From Pseudarthrobacter sulfonivorans (GTDB lineage: Bacteria; Actinomycetota; Actinomycetes; Actinomycetales; Micrococcaceae), in the NCBI RefSeq assembly GCF_001484605.1, contig NZ_CP013747.1, positions 2,480,001 through 2,544,000 of the forward strand: a stretch of 64,000 nucleotides of DNA. Reading direction: 5' to 3'. The notes under the pieces are model-generated. The model had not been told where the DNA came from. It did no database searches and was given only the letters and a program-made list of their open reading frames with translations. Below are positions 33,740 through 42,361 of the stretch, piece after piece (the first letter of the stretch is position 1; each line of letters starts with the position of its first letter). The translations under genes were made by a program, and so were the position numbers.

Positions 33740-34861
33740 ATGACGGAAAGTACGATGACGGCACCCGCCGGACAGCGCGAACGGACACTTTGGGCCCCGA
33801 TCGGGTCGCAACGAGGGCCCCAAGTGTCCGTTCGCGCCGGTCGATTGGCTAGCGCCGGCGGGAAGGCCAGAACCAGGCAGGTTGCCTGGCTGCTGGCCGC
33901 CGTCGTCGTACTTTCTTTGTTAGCCGCCGCTTCCCTGGCCATCGGCGCCCGGGGCCTTTCCCTGACCACCGTGTGGCAGGCGCTCACCCAGTTCGACGCC
34001 GCCAACGGGGACCACGCCGTGGTCCACGCACGCATCCCGCGCACCGTCCTCGGCATCCTCGTTGGCGGTGCCCTGAGCCTGGCCGGCGCCGCCATGCAGG
34101 GCGTTGCCCGCAATCCGCTGGCAGATCCGGGCATCATGGGTGTCAATGCCGGCGCCGCGCTGGCCGTGGTCACCGGCATTTACCTTTTTGGCGTCACCTC
34201 CCTGAGCGGCTACATCTGGTTCGCGTTTATCGGCGCCGGAGCCGCCGCCGTCGTGGTCTATCTCGTCGCGTCCATGGGCAGGGACGGTGCGACGCCGGTC
34301 AAGCTCGCCCTCGCCGGGGCAGCCCTCAGTGCGGGACTCTATTCCCTGATGAGCGTCATTCTCGTCTCCAGCCAGGACACCCTGGACCGCTTCCGTTTCT
34401 GGCAGGTGGGCGGAATCTCCGGCCGCGACTGGGCAGTGGTGCTCCCGGGCCTCCCGTTCCTTGCCGTCGGGGCACTCATAATTCTGGGCACCAGCCGCAT
34501 CCTCAACAGCCTCGCGTTGGGTGATGACATCGCCCGCGGCCTGGGCCAGCGTGTGGGCCTGACGCGTGGGGTCACCGCCCTGGGCATCGTGCTGCTGTGC
34601 GGCTCCGCGACGGCATTGGCTGGGCCCATCGGCTTTGTTGGCCTGGTCATTCCGCACGCGGTCCGGTCACTCACTGGCCCCGACTACCGCTGGATCCTGC
34701 CGTTCTCCCTGGTCCTCGCGCCGGCACTTTTGCTCGGCGCGGACATCATCGGCCGCGTTGTGCTGCTTCCCGGCGAGGTCCCGGCCGGCATCATGACCGC
34801 ACTCGTGGGTGCGCCGGTCTTCGTCTGGCTCATCCGCCGCGGCAAGGGGGCCGGCCTGTGA
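33740..34861 (+). CDS. FecCD-type siderophore ABC permease 1
   Basis: A 373-residue permease with about nine transmembrane segments. Family blocks are PRTVLGILVGGALSLAGAAMQGVARNPLADPGIMGVNAGAAL and GPIGFVGLVIPHAVRSLTGPDYR. The first roughly 45 residues, before AWLLAAVVVLSLLAA, are encoded by a 63-bp palindromic repeat and flanking sequence and have no counterpart in the family, so the start is doubtful: ATG at 33740 or 33755, or an internal GTG near 33820. There is no good ribosome-binding site before 33740. The stop overlaps the next start (GTGA). Confidence 0.85.
   Translation: MTESTMTAPAGQRERTLWAPIGSQRGPQVSVRAGRLASAGGKARTRQVAWLLAAVVVLSLLAAASLAIGARGLSLTTVWQALTQFDAANGDHAVVHARIPRTVLGILVGGALSLAGAAMQGVARNPLADPGIMGVNAGAALAVVTGIYLFGVTSLSGYIWFAFIGAGAAAVVVYLVASMGRDGATPVKLALAGAALSAGLYSLMSVILVSSQDTLDRFRFWQVGGISGRDWAVVLPGLPFLAVGALIILGTSRILNSLALGDDIARGLGQRVGLTRGVTALGIVLLCGSATALAGPIGFVGLVIPHAVRSLTGPDYRWILPFSLVLAPALLLGADIIGRVVLLPGEVPAGIMTALVGAPVFVWLIRRGKGAGL
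33775..33837. repeat. 63-bp palindrome inside the 5' end of the permease gene
   Basis: GCGCGAACGGACACTT (33775-33790) with the following TGGGCCCC is mirrored by GGGCCCCAAGTGTCCGTTCGCGC ending at 33837, with a 16-17-base loop and one mismatch. One arm recurs at about 717-733. It lies 46 bases after the binding-protein stop and is read through by the permease frame. As a hairpin it could also lower expression of the downstream genes relative to the binding protein. Confidence 0.8.
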
Positions 34862-35967
34862 ACCTCGTCGAAACCAAACCCCCCGTTGACCTATCACTTC
34901 CGGTTGCCAAAACCGGGTCTAAACGACCAAAACTGATAGAGCAACATTGGCGGACCGCCGCCCTGGCCCTCGGCGTCGTGGTTATGTTCGCCGTGTACGT
35001 CCTCCTGGGCAGCTACACCGTGACTGTCCCGGACTTTTTCAAGATCCTCATCGGGCACCTGACCGGCGGCGAGAAAATCCCCGGCGCAAGCTTCATTGTC
35101 ATGGAGAACAAGCTGCCCCGGGCCGTCATCGGGGTGATGATCGGTGCCGCGTTCGGCCTCTCCGGCGGCCTGTTCCAGACCATGCTCCGCAACCCGCTGG
35201 CCAGCCCCGACGTGATCGGCATCAGCTACGGAGCGAGCGCGGCCGCGGTCACCGCCATCGTGATCTTCGGCGCCACAGGTCCCGCCGTGTCCGGAGCGGC
35301 ACTGGGCGGCGCGCTGGGTATCGCAGCGCTGATCTACGCCATCTCCCGCGGACCGTCACTGGGCTCAGGCGGCGGCAACCGGGGGAACGCCGCGGGCAAC
35401 CGGCTGATTCTGGCCGGTGTGGGCATCGCCGCCGCCCTCCACGCGGTGGTCAACTTCATGATGACCCGCGCGGACATCCGCACGGCAGCTGACGCACTCG
35501 TCTGGCTTAACGGCTCCCTCAACTCCGCCAACTGGGACCGGGCGGGCATGCTCTCCTTGGCGCTGCTGGTCCTGGTCCCCGCCGTCATCGCCCTTGCCGG
35601 GCCGCTGCGCATCCTGGAACTCGGCGACGACGCCGCGGCCGGGCTGGGCATCCGCGTCGGGTTCACGCGCCTCGCCGTGGTGGTCACCGCCGTCGCACTC
35701 GCCGCCGTGGCGACGGCGGCTGCCGGGCCGGTCTCATTCGTCGCGTTCCTGGCTGGGCCCATCGCCCGGCGCTTCACCCGAAAAGCCAGCCTCCCGGCGT
35801 CGGCCCTGGTAGGTGCGCTGATTGTCCTCACCGCCGACTACGTCGCGGCCAACCTCGCCCCATTGCTGCTGGACGGCACCGTGCTGCCCGTCGGCGTTAT
35901 CACCGGCGCGCTCGGTGCCCCGTTCCTGCTGTGGCTTCTGGTCACCGCCAACCGAAAGGATGCCTGA
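34858..35967 (+). CDS. FecCD-type siderophore ABC permease 2
   Basis: A 369-residue permease from GTG at 34858, overlapping the previous stop by 4 bases. Family blocks: LPRAVIGVMIGAAFGLSGGLFQTMLRNPLASPDVIGISYGA and GPVSFVAFLAGPIARRFTRKA. About nine transmembrane segments begin near residue 37. It would pair with permease 1 as a heterodimer, the usual arrangement for ferric-enterobactin-type transporters. Confidence 0.9.
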   Translation: MNLVETKPPVDLSLPVAKTGSKRPKLIEQHWRTAALALGVVVMFAVYVLLGSYTVTVPDFFKILIGHLTGGEKIPGASFIVMENKLPRAVIGVMIGAAFGLSGGLFQTMLRNPLASPDVIGISYGASAAAVTAIVIFGATGPAVSGAALGGALGIAALIYAISRGPSLGSGGGNRGNAAGNRLILAGVGIAAALHAVVNFMMTRADIRTAADALVWLNGSLNSANWDRAGMLSLALLVLVPAVIALAGPLRILELGDDAAAGLGIRVGFTRLAVVVTAVALAAVATAAAGPVSFVAFLAGPIARRFTRKASLPASALVGALIVLTADYVAANLAPLLLDGTVLPVGVITGALGAPFLLWLLVTANRKDA

Positions 35968-35968
35968 C

Positions 35969-36784
35969 ATGGCCGTTCTTAGCGCCCAGGACCTCACCCT
36001 CAAATACGACCAGCGCTGCGTGGTGGACGGCCTCACGGCGGATATCCCCGAGGGCAAGGTGACCATGATTGTAGGCGCCAACGCCTGCGGCAAATCCACG
36101 CTCCTCCGCGGCCTGTCCCGCCTCCTCAAACCGGCAGCCGGCGTGGTCACGCTGGACGGCAAGGACATCCACGCCCGCCCGGCCCGTGAACTGGCGCGCA
36201 CCCTGGGCCTCCTCCCGCAGCACCCCACGGCGCCGGACGGCATCGCGGTCCGCGACCTCGTGGGCCGCGGCCGGTATCCGCACCAGGGCTTCTTCCGCAG
36301 CTGGAGCGCCGAGGACGACGCCGCCGTGCAGCGCGCGCTCGAAGCGACAGAAACGCTGGAACTCGCTGAGCGGAACGTCGACGAACTCTCCGGCGGCCAG
36401 CGGAAGCGCGTCTGGATCGCCATGGCGCTGGCCCAGGAAACCGAAGTGCTTCTGCTGGACGAACCCACCACTTACCTGGACCTTGCCCATCAGGTAGAGG
36501 TCCTGGACCTCATCACGGATCTGAACCGCAAGCGCGGCACCACCGTGGCCATCGTCCTGCACGACCTGAACCTCGCGGCACGCTACGCCGACCATGTCAT
36601 CGCCATGAAGGGCGGCGAGATCGTGGCCCTGGGTGACCCCATAACCGTTGTCACCGAAAAGATGGTCCGTGACGTCTTTGGCCTTGAGTCCCGGGTGATT
36701 CCCGATCCGGTCTCGGGCACACCCCTGATCATCCCCATCGGCCGCCACCACGCCACCGCAACCGAACTGGAGCTCGTTTCATGA
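35969..36784 (+). CDS. Siderophore ABC transporter ATPase
   Basis: A 271-residue ABC ATPase of the FepC/FhuC group. Walker A is GANACGKST (residues about 36-44), signature LSGGQRKR, Walker B EVLLLDEPTT, H-loop VLHDLNLAARYADH. The Walker A has ANAC in place of the common PNGC/PNGS, which is accepted in this subfamily. It starts one base after the permease 2 stop with GGA upstream of the ATG, and its stop overlaps the next start by ATGA. Confidence 0.92.
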   Translation: MAVLSAQDLTLKYDQRCVVDGLTADIPEGKVTMIVGANACGKSTLLRGLSRLLKPAAGVVTLDGKDIHARPARELARTLGLLPQHPTAPDGIAVRDLVGRGRYPHQGFFRSWSAEDDAAVQRALEATETLELAERNVDELSGGQRKRVWIAMALAQETEVLLLDEPTTYLDLAHQVEVLDLITDLNRKRGTTVAIVLHDLNLAARYADHVIAMKGGEIVALGDPITVVTEKMVRDVFGLESRVIPDPVSGTPLIIPIGRHHATATELELVS

Positions 36785-37821
36785 AGACCCGCGACATCGC
36801 CGCCACCGAGCCCATGACCCTGGCTTTCGAGGTGACTGTTTCCTCGGTGCAGGAGCTGAGCCCCAACTTCCGCCGGATCACCTTCGGCGGCTATTCGCTG
36901 CGGGACTTCGGCGTTCACGGCGAGACCATGGACCTGCGGATCAAGCTGATGATCCCGTCCCTGGCGTCCGATGGGACCCGGCTGCCCCTGCCGGTCTTCG
37001 AAATGTCGCAGACCGGCTGGTACCAGGAATGGCTGGCCATGGACCCCGCAGTCCGCGGCTCGATGCGCACCTACACGGTCCGTCAGTCCCGGCTTGATGC
37101 CGTTTATCCGGAAATTGACGTTGACTTTGTGATGCATTTCGACGCCGAGGGACACGGCGGACCCGCCGCGAACTGGGCCCTGAACGCCAAGCCGGGTGAC
37201 GCCATCACCCTCATCGGCCCCAACAACCGCGCCGCCCACTGTGTCACGGCCGAGATCTACTCCGGCATCGAGTGGCGGCCGGGTATGGCCCAGCGTGTCC
37301 TGCTGGCCGGCGACGAAACCGCCATCCCGGCCATCTCCGCGATCCTCGAAAACCTGCCGTCCTACATGAGCGGCCATGCCTTCCTGGAAGTACCGGAGGC
37401 CGGTGACTTCCTCGATCTCAAGACAGCCGCCGACGTCGACATCACCTGGCTTGCCCGGGGTGCCGCGATCGGCCGCTCACGCCCGCACGGCGAGCTGCTG
37501 CAGCAGGCAGTGCGCACTGCAGTTCCCGTTCCCGGCTGGGTGGGAATCAAAGCGTCCGACGCCGGCGCGGGCCCGGAGCCCGAAGACGTCAATGTGGACG
37601 TGGACATCCTCTGGGAGACCCCCGCGCGGATGGAAACAGCCGAAATTGAGGCCACCAAGAACCCCGCCATGCCCGCCGGCGCCATGCCCTTCTACGCCTG
37701 GATCGCCGGCGAGGCCGCCGTTATCAAGGACATGCGGCGGTACCTCGTGCGCGACGTCGGGATCGACCGCAAGCAGGTTGCGTTCATGGGGTACTGGCGC
37801 CAGGGTAAGGCCGAGGTCTAG
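36781..37821 (+). CDS. Siderophore-interacting protein (FAD-dependent ferric reductase)
   Basis: A 346-residue protein of the SIP/ViuB family: an N-terminal FAD-binding barrel (NFRRITFGGYSL, then RTYTVRQSRLDA as the FAD motif RxYxx[RK]) and a C-terminal NAD(P)H-binding half (RVLLAGDETAIPAISAILENLP; FYAWIAGEAAVIKDMRRYLVRDVGIDRKQVAFMGYWRQG). It releases iron from the imported siderophore by reduction in the cytoplasm. Last gene of the operon. The protein is longer than the usual 250-290 residues because of an insertion around residues 185-250. Confidence 0.9.
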   Translation: MKTRDIAATEPMTLAFEVTVSSVQELSPNFRRITFGGYSLRDFGVHGETMDLRIKLMIPSLASDGTRLPLPVFEMSQTGWYQEWLAMDPAVRGSMRTYTVRQSRLDAVYPEIDVDFVMHFDAEGHGGPAANWALNAKPGDAITLIGPNNRAAHCVTAEIYSGIEWRPGMAQRVLLAGDETAIPAISAILENLPSYMSGHAFLEVPEAGDFLDLKTAADVDITWLARGAAIGRSRPHGELLQQAVRTAVPVPGWVGIKASDAGAGPEPEDVNVDVDILWETPARMETAEIEATKNPAMPAGAMPFYAWIAGEAAVIKDMRRYLVRDVGIDRKQVAFMGYWRQGKAEV

Positions 37822-37884
37822 CCGAGCGCTTCTGGCCCTTCCCCTACCACCGGGATCTTGATGAATCATCACCTTAACGAACCA

Positions 37885-37926
37885 CGGTCGTTGCCACTCC
37901 CGAAAGTCAGGGTGTTGCAACGACCG
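37885..37926. terminator. Inverted repeat between convergent operons
   Basis: CGGTCGTTGC (37885-37894) and GCAACGACCG (37917-37926) pair perfectly around 22 bases, in the gap between the siderophore operon and the convergent GH16 gene. Confidence 0.6.
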
Positions 37927-37957
37927 CTGGAACTCGCCAGGTCCCGGTGGGTCTGTC

Positions 37958-38923
37958 TTACCGGTAGACGCGGACCCAGTCGACCTGCATCTGCGAGGGC
38001 TTGGTGGCGGAGCCGTCCGGGAACCAATCCAGCTGCAATGTCTGCTTCATGGCCACAGAGGGCTGGTGCGCCGGGTTCGTGTCAGTGAAGGTCTTTACTC
38101 CGTCGACGTATCCGCTGATCCCGGCCGGGGTCCACTCCACCGCGTAGTTGTGCCACTGTGTGCCATCGACGGGCGTCGCCGCTGTGGTCTGGAAATCCGC
38201 TCCACCACAGGCGTAGTGCAGGAAGAACCTCATCACGGAGGTGACTGAGCTGCCCTCGGCATAATCGATCTCGGCACAGTTCGGGGCAGCGTTGTTGTTG
38301 AGGATCAGGACCGGGTGGTATTTCGGGTCCCGTGAATTGGTTTTCATGCGCGTTTCCCAGCGACCATACTTTTGTTCCGCGAACTTTGCCGACATGCCGC
38401 CAGTCGTGCCGGCTGCGTCTCCGCTGACGGTGGCCACGCCGTTGGCAACCGACCAAGCCTGGGGACTGCGCAGGCCCTTGCCGGCATGCCCTGCACTGTT
38501 ATAGACACTCCATTTTGTCCGGTCCGGTGCGCCGGTGTTGGAGAATTCGTCGCCCGTCAGGACCGGGCCCCAACCGAAGGCGGCAGCTGCCTGCGCACCG
38601 TCACCCGTCGTGGCGAGAGCCTGGCCGGCTGCGGGCCCCGGCTGGGCCGGGGCCGGGGCAGCGGCAAGCGCGGGCGCCGGCGGCGTGACGGCTGCCGCCG
38701 GGGTTGCCGCCGCCAAAGCGGGGGTCTCGCTGCTCGAAGCCGTGGGCGCCGGAGACGCTGCGGCTGAAGACGCCGTGGCTGCGGCAGTTGGGGCTGGAGT
38801 GGCAGGTGCTGACGCGCGGCCAGCCGAGGATGGGGCAGACGCCCCATTGGTCGTAGGGGCTAGGCCGCATCCTGTCAGGGACAAAGCACCCATGGTCGTT
38901 ATGATGGCTATTTTCTTGAACAA
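37958..38923 (-). CDS. Glycoside hydrolase family 16 lipoprotein
   Basis: A 321-residue protein. The signal peptide ends in the lipobox LTGC (Cys at about residue 19); residues 20-110 are an Ala/Pro/Ser-rich linker; residues about 118-321 form a GH16 beta-sandwich. The catalytic motif EIDYAE (Glu218, Asp220, Glu223) fits ExDxxE, and HNYAVEWTPAGISGYVDGV plus VDWVRVYR are typical GH16 ends. It would cleave an extracellular beta-glucan or galactan from the cell surface; the substrate cannot be fixed from sequence. Single gene with a long upstream region. Confidence 0.9.
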   Translation of the reverse strand: MFKKIAIITTMGALSLTGCGLAPTTNGASAPSSAGRASAPATPAPTAAATASSAAASPAPTASSSETPALAAATPAAAVTPPAPALAAAPAPAQPGPAAGQALATTGDGAQAAAAFGWGPVLTGDEFSNTGAPDRTKWSVYNSAGHAGKGLRSPQAWSVANGVATVSGDAAGTTGGMSAKFAEQKYGRWETRMKTNSRDPKYHPVLILNNNAAPNCAEIDYAEGSSVTSVMRFFLHYACGGADFQTTAATPVDGTQWHNYAVEWTPAGISGYVDGVKTFTDTNPAHQPSVAMKQTLQLDWFPDGSATKPSQMQVDWVRVYR

Positions 38924-39298
38924 GATACCTCCGGGCTAGGACTGGAAGAAAACGACTGATGCACTTGAGACGATGACGAGTGCGGAAAGCATCCTTGGGC
39001 CCCTTGGTGGGGCCGGAGCTAGCAGGCGCCGAAGGGGCGCATCGGGGGTCCAGTGATCGGGCGCCCGGGGCCCTGCATTGGGGCCAGCCGCCAACGTTAC
39101 CTGATCGTGACCATCGGTCGCAAAAATGTGACAGAGGCTGAGCAGCTGCTGATGATCAGAGGCGGCGGCTTGGTGGACACGCCTTGCACCCGGCACTGCA
39201 AACGCTCCCTTGCACTCTGCCCCTAGATCTCAACCCTTCTGCACATCCTGTTGCTGTCCGTTTACCTTGGTGTTTCTTTGGGCGGTTACTTTCAGTGG
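38924..39298. other. Intergenic region between the GH16 gene and an SGNH hydrolase
   Basis: About 375 bases between divergent genes. It contains several GC-rich short hairpins (for example GGCCCC-TTGGT-GGGGCC near 39000) but no convincing gene, and no riboswitch consensus that I could match. An 86-codon open frame at 38936-39196 on the minus strand has no domain content. Confidence 0.4.
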
Positions 39299-40162
39299 AT
39301 GGGTTCTAATCCTTTGCTTTCGGACCGTGAGGGCCGGCGGGTGTTTGTCGCTTTGGGGGACTCGTTTACAGAAGGTGTTGGGGACCGGGATGAGCGGCTG
39401 CCCAACGGGGTCCGGGGGTGGGCTGACCGGGTGGCCGAGAAGCTGGCCAAGGCTGAGCCGGGGTGGGAATATGCCAACCTGGCCATCAGGAGCAAGCGCC
39501 TGCGCCACGTCATCACCGAGCAGCTGGAACCGGCGCTGGCCATGAGGCCCACGCTGATCACGCTGTACGCCGGCGGAAACGACATCCTGGACATCGGCAC
39601 GGACATGGCTGCCCTGATGGACGAGTACGAGGACCTCGTGGCGCGACTCGCCGGGACGGGGGCCACGGTGGTCCTGTTCACCGGCTTCGACGTCAAAGTC
39701 TCGGCCGTTCTGGAGCTGCTGAAGAAGCGGAACACGGTCTACAACCAGCGCGTCCGCGAGATCTCTGCGAAATACGGGACAGTCCTGGTGGATTACTGGT
39801 GCCTGGACGCCTTCCATGACCGGCGGATGTGGGACTCGGACCGCCTCCACATGTCCAAGGCGGGCCACAAATACCTCGCCGGGCAGGTGCTGGACCAGCT
39901 CGGGGTGCCCCACAAAATCCGGCTCAAGGACTGGGACCCGCCGGCGCGGCTCAGCCTCCGGGAGTGGGAACAGCGGCAGCGTCGTTGGGTTAACGACTGG
40001 GTGCTGCCGCTTTTTGGCCGCAAAATCAGGGGCGTCACCCTCGGGGATGCACTGGCGCCGCGCTGGCCAGAACCGGTCAAGGTGCCGCGGAAGCGCGGGC
40101 TGAAGAAGCTGATGGACCGGGACGCGGTGCTCAAGAACAGCCCGAAAGCAAGCGGTTTGTAA
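39299..40162 (+). CDS. SGNH/GDSL-type hydrolase
   Basis: A 287-residue protein from the ATG at 39299. Block I FVALGDSFTEG (nucleophile Ser), the block III Asn in YAGGNDIL and block V DRLHMSKAGH (Asp and His) give the complete catalytic set. A paralogue with the same order and much shared sequence lies at 45312-46073. The start is uncertain because no ribosome-binding site is visible; an earlier TTG at 39251 is possible. No signal peptide is seen after 39299, so a cytoplasmic esterase or lysophospholipase is likely. Confidence 0.85.
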   Translation: MGSNPLLSDREGRRVFVALGDSFTEGVGDRDERLPNGVRGWADRVAEKLAKAEPGWEYANLAIRSKRLRHVITEQLEPALAMRPTLITLYAGGNDILDIGTDMAALMDEYEDLVARLAGTGATVVLFTGFDVKVSAVLELLKKRNTVYNQRVREISAKYGTVLVDYWCLDAFHDRRMWDSDRLHMSKAGHKYLAGQVLDQLGVPHKIRLKDWDPPARLSLREWEQRQRRWVNDWVLPLFGRKIRGVTLGDALAPRWPEPVKVPRKRGLKKLMDRDAVLKNSPKASGL

Positions 40163-40169
40163 ACAGCTG

Positions 40170-40202
40170 TTGACTTGTGTGCAACATCACAGATACTGTT
40201 GC
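40170..40202 (+). promoter_or_regulatory. Promoter with dyad operator of the polyamine-type ABC operon
   Basis: TTGACT (40170-40175) and GATACT (40192-40197) are 16 bases apart. GCAACA (40181-40186) and TGTTGC (40197-40202) form a dyad over the spacer and -10. A GC-rich leader of about 180 bases then runs to the start codon; it can form hairpins but matches no riboswitch I know. Confidence 0.5.
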
Positions 40203-40383
40203 GGCACTGACGACGACTCAACGCGTCAGCTCTAGTCCGCTCAGCGCTGCGTGGGCCGTTCGGGGCGTGAACCGCCGCCGTCGGGATGCCAGCGTGAACG
40301 CGGAATCCCCAACCTGCCCCTTCGGCACACGGCGTCCTTTGGCGTGCGCCGGGAGGGCCCCAGCCTTGAGAGGCACCACCGCG

Positions 40384-41475
40384 ATGACTGACAGTTCCCT
40401 TCATTTTGACCGCAGGAAACTCCTGAAAGCAGCAGCGTTGACCCCATTCGCAGGCCTGGCACTGTCCGGCTGCGGGGCAAAGCCCGCCGATAGCGCGGCA
40501 GCCAACAAGACAGTCACGGTCACCTCCTACGGCGGCTCCTACAATGACCAGCTGACCCAGACGATTCTGGACCCCTTCTCCAAGCAGTCGGGGATCCAAA
40601 CCACGCTGCTGGCCAACACCAGCCTGGCCTCCCTCAAGGCCCAGGTGCAGTCCGGGGACGTGCAGTGGGACCTCGTGGAAATCACCGCCCCGGAATACGA
40701 AACGGCCGTGGCAGAAGGCCTCCTGGAGCCGTTCGACTACGACATCATCAGCGACAAGGGCCTGCCCGGCTACGCCAAGGCGGAGTACGGCATCAAGTAC
40801 CTGAGCTTCCTGTTCGTGATGGCCTGGGACCAGAAGGCCATCCCCGATGCGCAGGCCCCCAAGGACTGGGCGCAGTTCTTCGACCAGGGCAAGTACGATA
40901 CCAAGCGCTCGGTCTACAACCAGCTCTCGGACAGCTCCGTGCTGGAGGCCGCACTCCTGGCCGACGGCGTGCCGTTCGACAAGATCTACCCGCTTGACGT
41001 CGACCGGGCCCTGCGCGTGCTGGGCCACCACCCCGGCAAGGACCGCCTGCTTTACCACGCGGCCAACCAGGAGCCCATCCAGCAGCTCACCTCGGGCGAG
41101 GTCTCGCTGTCCACGAGCTTCAACAACCGCATCAACGCGGCCCGAAACGACGGCGCCAAGCTGAACTTCAGCGCGGAGAACGCGGTGCTGGCCGGCGACT
41201 ACTTCGTGGTGCCGAAGGGGGCCAAGAACAAGGAAGCCGCCTTCAAACTGATGAACTTCATGTCCAACGACGCCGAGGCCGGCGCCGCCTTCGATACGGT
41301 CACCAACCTGACCCTGGCCAACACTCCGGCACTGTCCAAGCTGCCCAAGGAAGTCGCAGACACCCTGCCCACCAGTCCGCGCCTGGCCGACAAGATCCTG
41401 GTCCGTGACGACAAGTGGTGGTCGGAGAACCTGAAGAAGACCGAGCAGCAGTTCAAGCTGTGGCAGGCCAGCTGA
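40384..41475 (+). CDS. ABC transporter substrate-binding lipoprotein (PotD/PotF type)
   Basis: A 363-residue protein from the ATG at 40384, behind GAGAGG. It has a twin-arginine motif DRRKLLK at 9-15 and a lipobox LSGC near residues 27-30, so it is a lipoprotein probably exported by Tat. The mature part begins VTVTSYGGSYNDQLTQTILDPF, as in spermidine/putrescine-type binding proteins, and ends with a segment DKWWSENLKKTEQQFKLW seen in that family. Polyamines or a similar small cation are the likely ligand, but related proteins bind opines and thiamine. Confidence 0.88.
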   Translation: MTDSSLHFDRRKLLKAAALTPFAGLALSGCGAKPADSAAANKTVTVTSYGGSYNDQLTQTILDPFSKQSGIQTTLLANTSLASLKAQVQSGDVQWDLVEITAPEYETAVAEGLLEPFDYDIISDKGLPGYAKAEYGIKYLSFLFVMAWDQKAIPDAQAPKDWAQFFDQGKYDTKRSVYNQLSDSSVLEAALLADGVPFDKIYPLDVDRALRVLGHHPGKDRLLYHAANQEPIQQLTSGEVSLSTSFNNRINAARNDGAKLNFSAENAVLAGDYFVVPKGAKNKEAAFKLMNFMSNDAEAGAAFDTVTNLTLANTPALSKLPKEVADTLPTSPRLADKILVRDDKWWSENLKKTEQQFKLWQAS

Positions 41476-41476
41476 C

Positions 41477-42361
41477 ATGAGCAACGCAACCTTGCAACGC
41501 GCGCGTCCGGAGGGACGCGCCCCGGCACCGGAGCAGGAGAAACCCCGACGGCGGCGCACCACCTGGTGGCTGCTGCTGGCCCCGATCCTGGCCTTCGACG
41601 TCGTACTGTTCCTCAGCCCGCTGGGCAAACTGGTGGGCTCGAGCTTCACCGGCAACGCCTATCAGCGCGTCCTCGAAGACCCGCTGGTGGTCCGTTCCCT
41701 GATCAACACCCTGAGCATCAGCCTGGCATCCACCGTCGTCACCGTGGTCCTGGGCTACGTCATTGCCCTGGTGCTGTGGCGCTCCGGCACGGTGACCCGC
41801 GTGATCCTGTTCGCCGTGGTGCTGCTGCCCTTCTGGACCGGCATCCTGGTGAAGAACTTCGCGTGGGCCGTGCTCCTGCAGGACAACGGCATCGTGAACT
41901 CCTTCCTCCAGACGGTGGGCCTCACCGATGCTCCCATTGAGCTGCTGCACAACCGGCTGGCCGTGATCATCGGCATGGTTCACTGCCTGCTCCCGTATGC
42001 GGTGTTCCCGATTTTCTCCTCGCTGACTTCCATCGATGACCGGCTTGCCCTGGCGGCGCGTTCGCTCGGGGCCAAGGAAGCCTCAATCTTCCGCCGGATC
42101 ACCCTGCCGCTCAGCACGCCGGGCATCTCCGCGGCAGGCTTGCTCGTGTTCATCATCAGCACCGGCTTCTTCATCACCCCGGTGGTCATGGGCGGACCCG
42201 GCGACATGATGATCGCCAACCAGATCGACTACTACGCGCGCCAGCTCACCGACTTCTCCGGGGCCGCGGCCCTGGCCGTGATCCTGACAGTGCTGGTCAG
42301 CATCCTCGTTGCCATCTACCAGCGAGTGCTCAAGGCGGGAGGCCAACATGCAGACAACTAA
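41477..42361 (+). CDS. ABC transporter permease (PotB type)
   Basis: A 294-residue permease with six transmembrane segments and the cytoplasmic EAA loop LGAKEASIFRRITLPLSTPG that contacts the ATPase. It starts one base after the binding-protein stop. The gene end overlaps the next gene by 14 bases, indicating translational coupling. Confidence 0.9.
   Translation: MSNATLQRARPEGRAPAPEQEKPRRRRTTWWLLLAPILAFDVVLFLSPLGKLVGSSFTGNAYQRVLEDPLVVRSLINTLSISLASTVVTVVLGYVIALVLWRSGTVTRVILFAVVLLPFWTGILVKNFAWAVLLQDNGIVNSFLQTVGLTDAPIELLHNRLAVIIGMVHCLLPYAVFPIFSSLTSIDDRLALAARSLGAKEASIFRRITLPLSTPGISAAGLLVFIISTGFFITPVVMGGPGDMMIANQIDYYARQLTDFSGAAALAVILTVLVSILVAIYQRVLKAGGQHADN

Noticed and set aside
38936-39196. 86-codon open frame upstream of the GH16 gene
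   Set aside because: No domain, low complexity, poor start context.
38924-39250. Cyclic di-AMP (ydaO-type) riboswitch upstream of the GH16 gene
   Set aside because: Such elements are frequent before wall hydrolases in actinobacteria, but the conserved GGGGGACC and related cores are absent.
40204-40383. TPP, cobalamin or guanidine riboswitch in the ABC operon leader
   Set aside because: None of the conserved core strings could be matched by eye.
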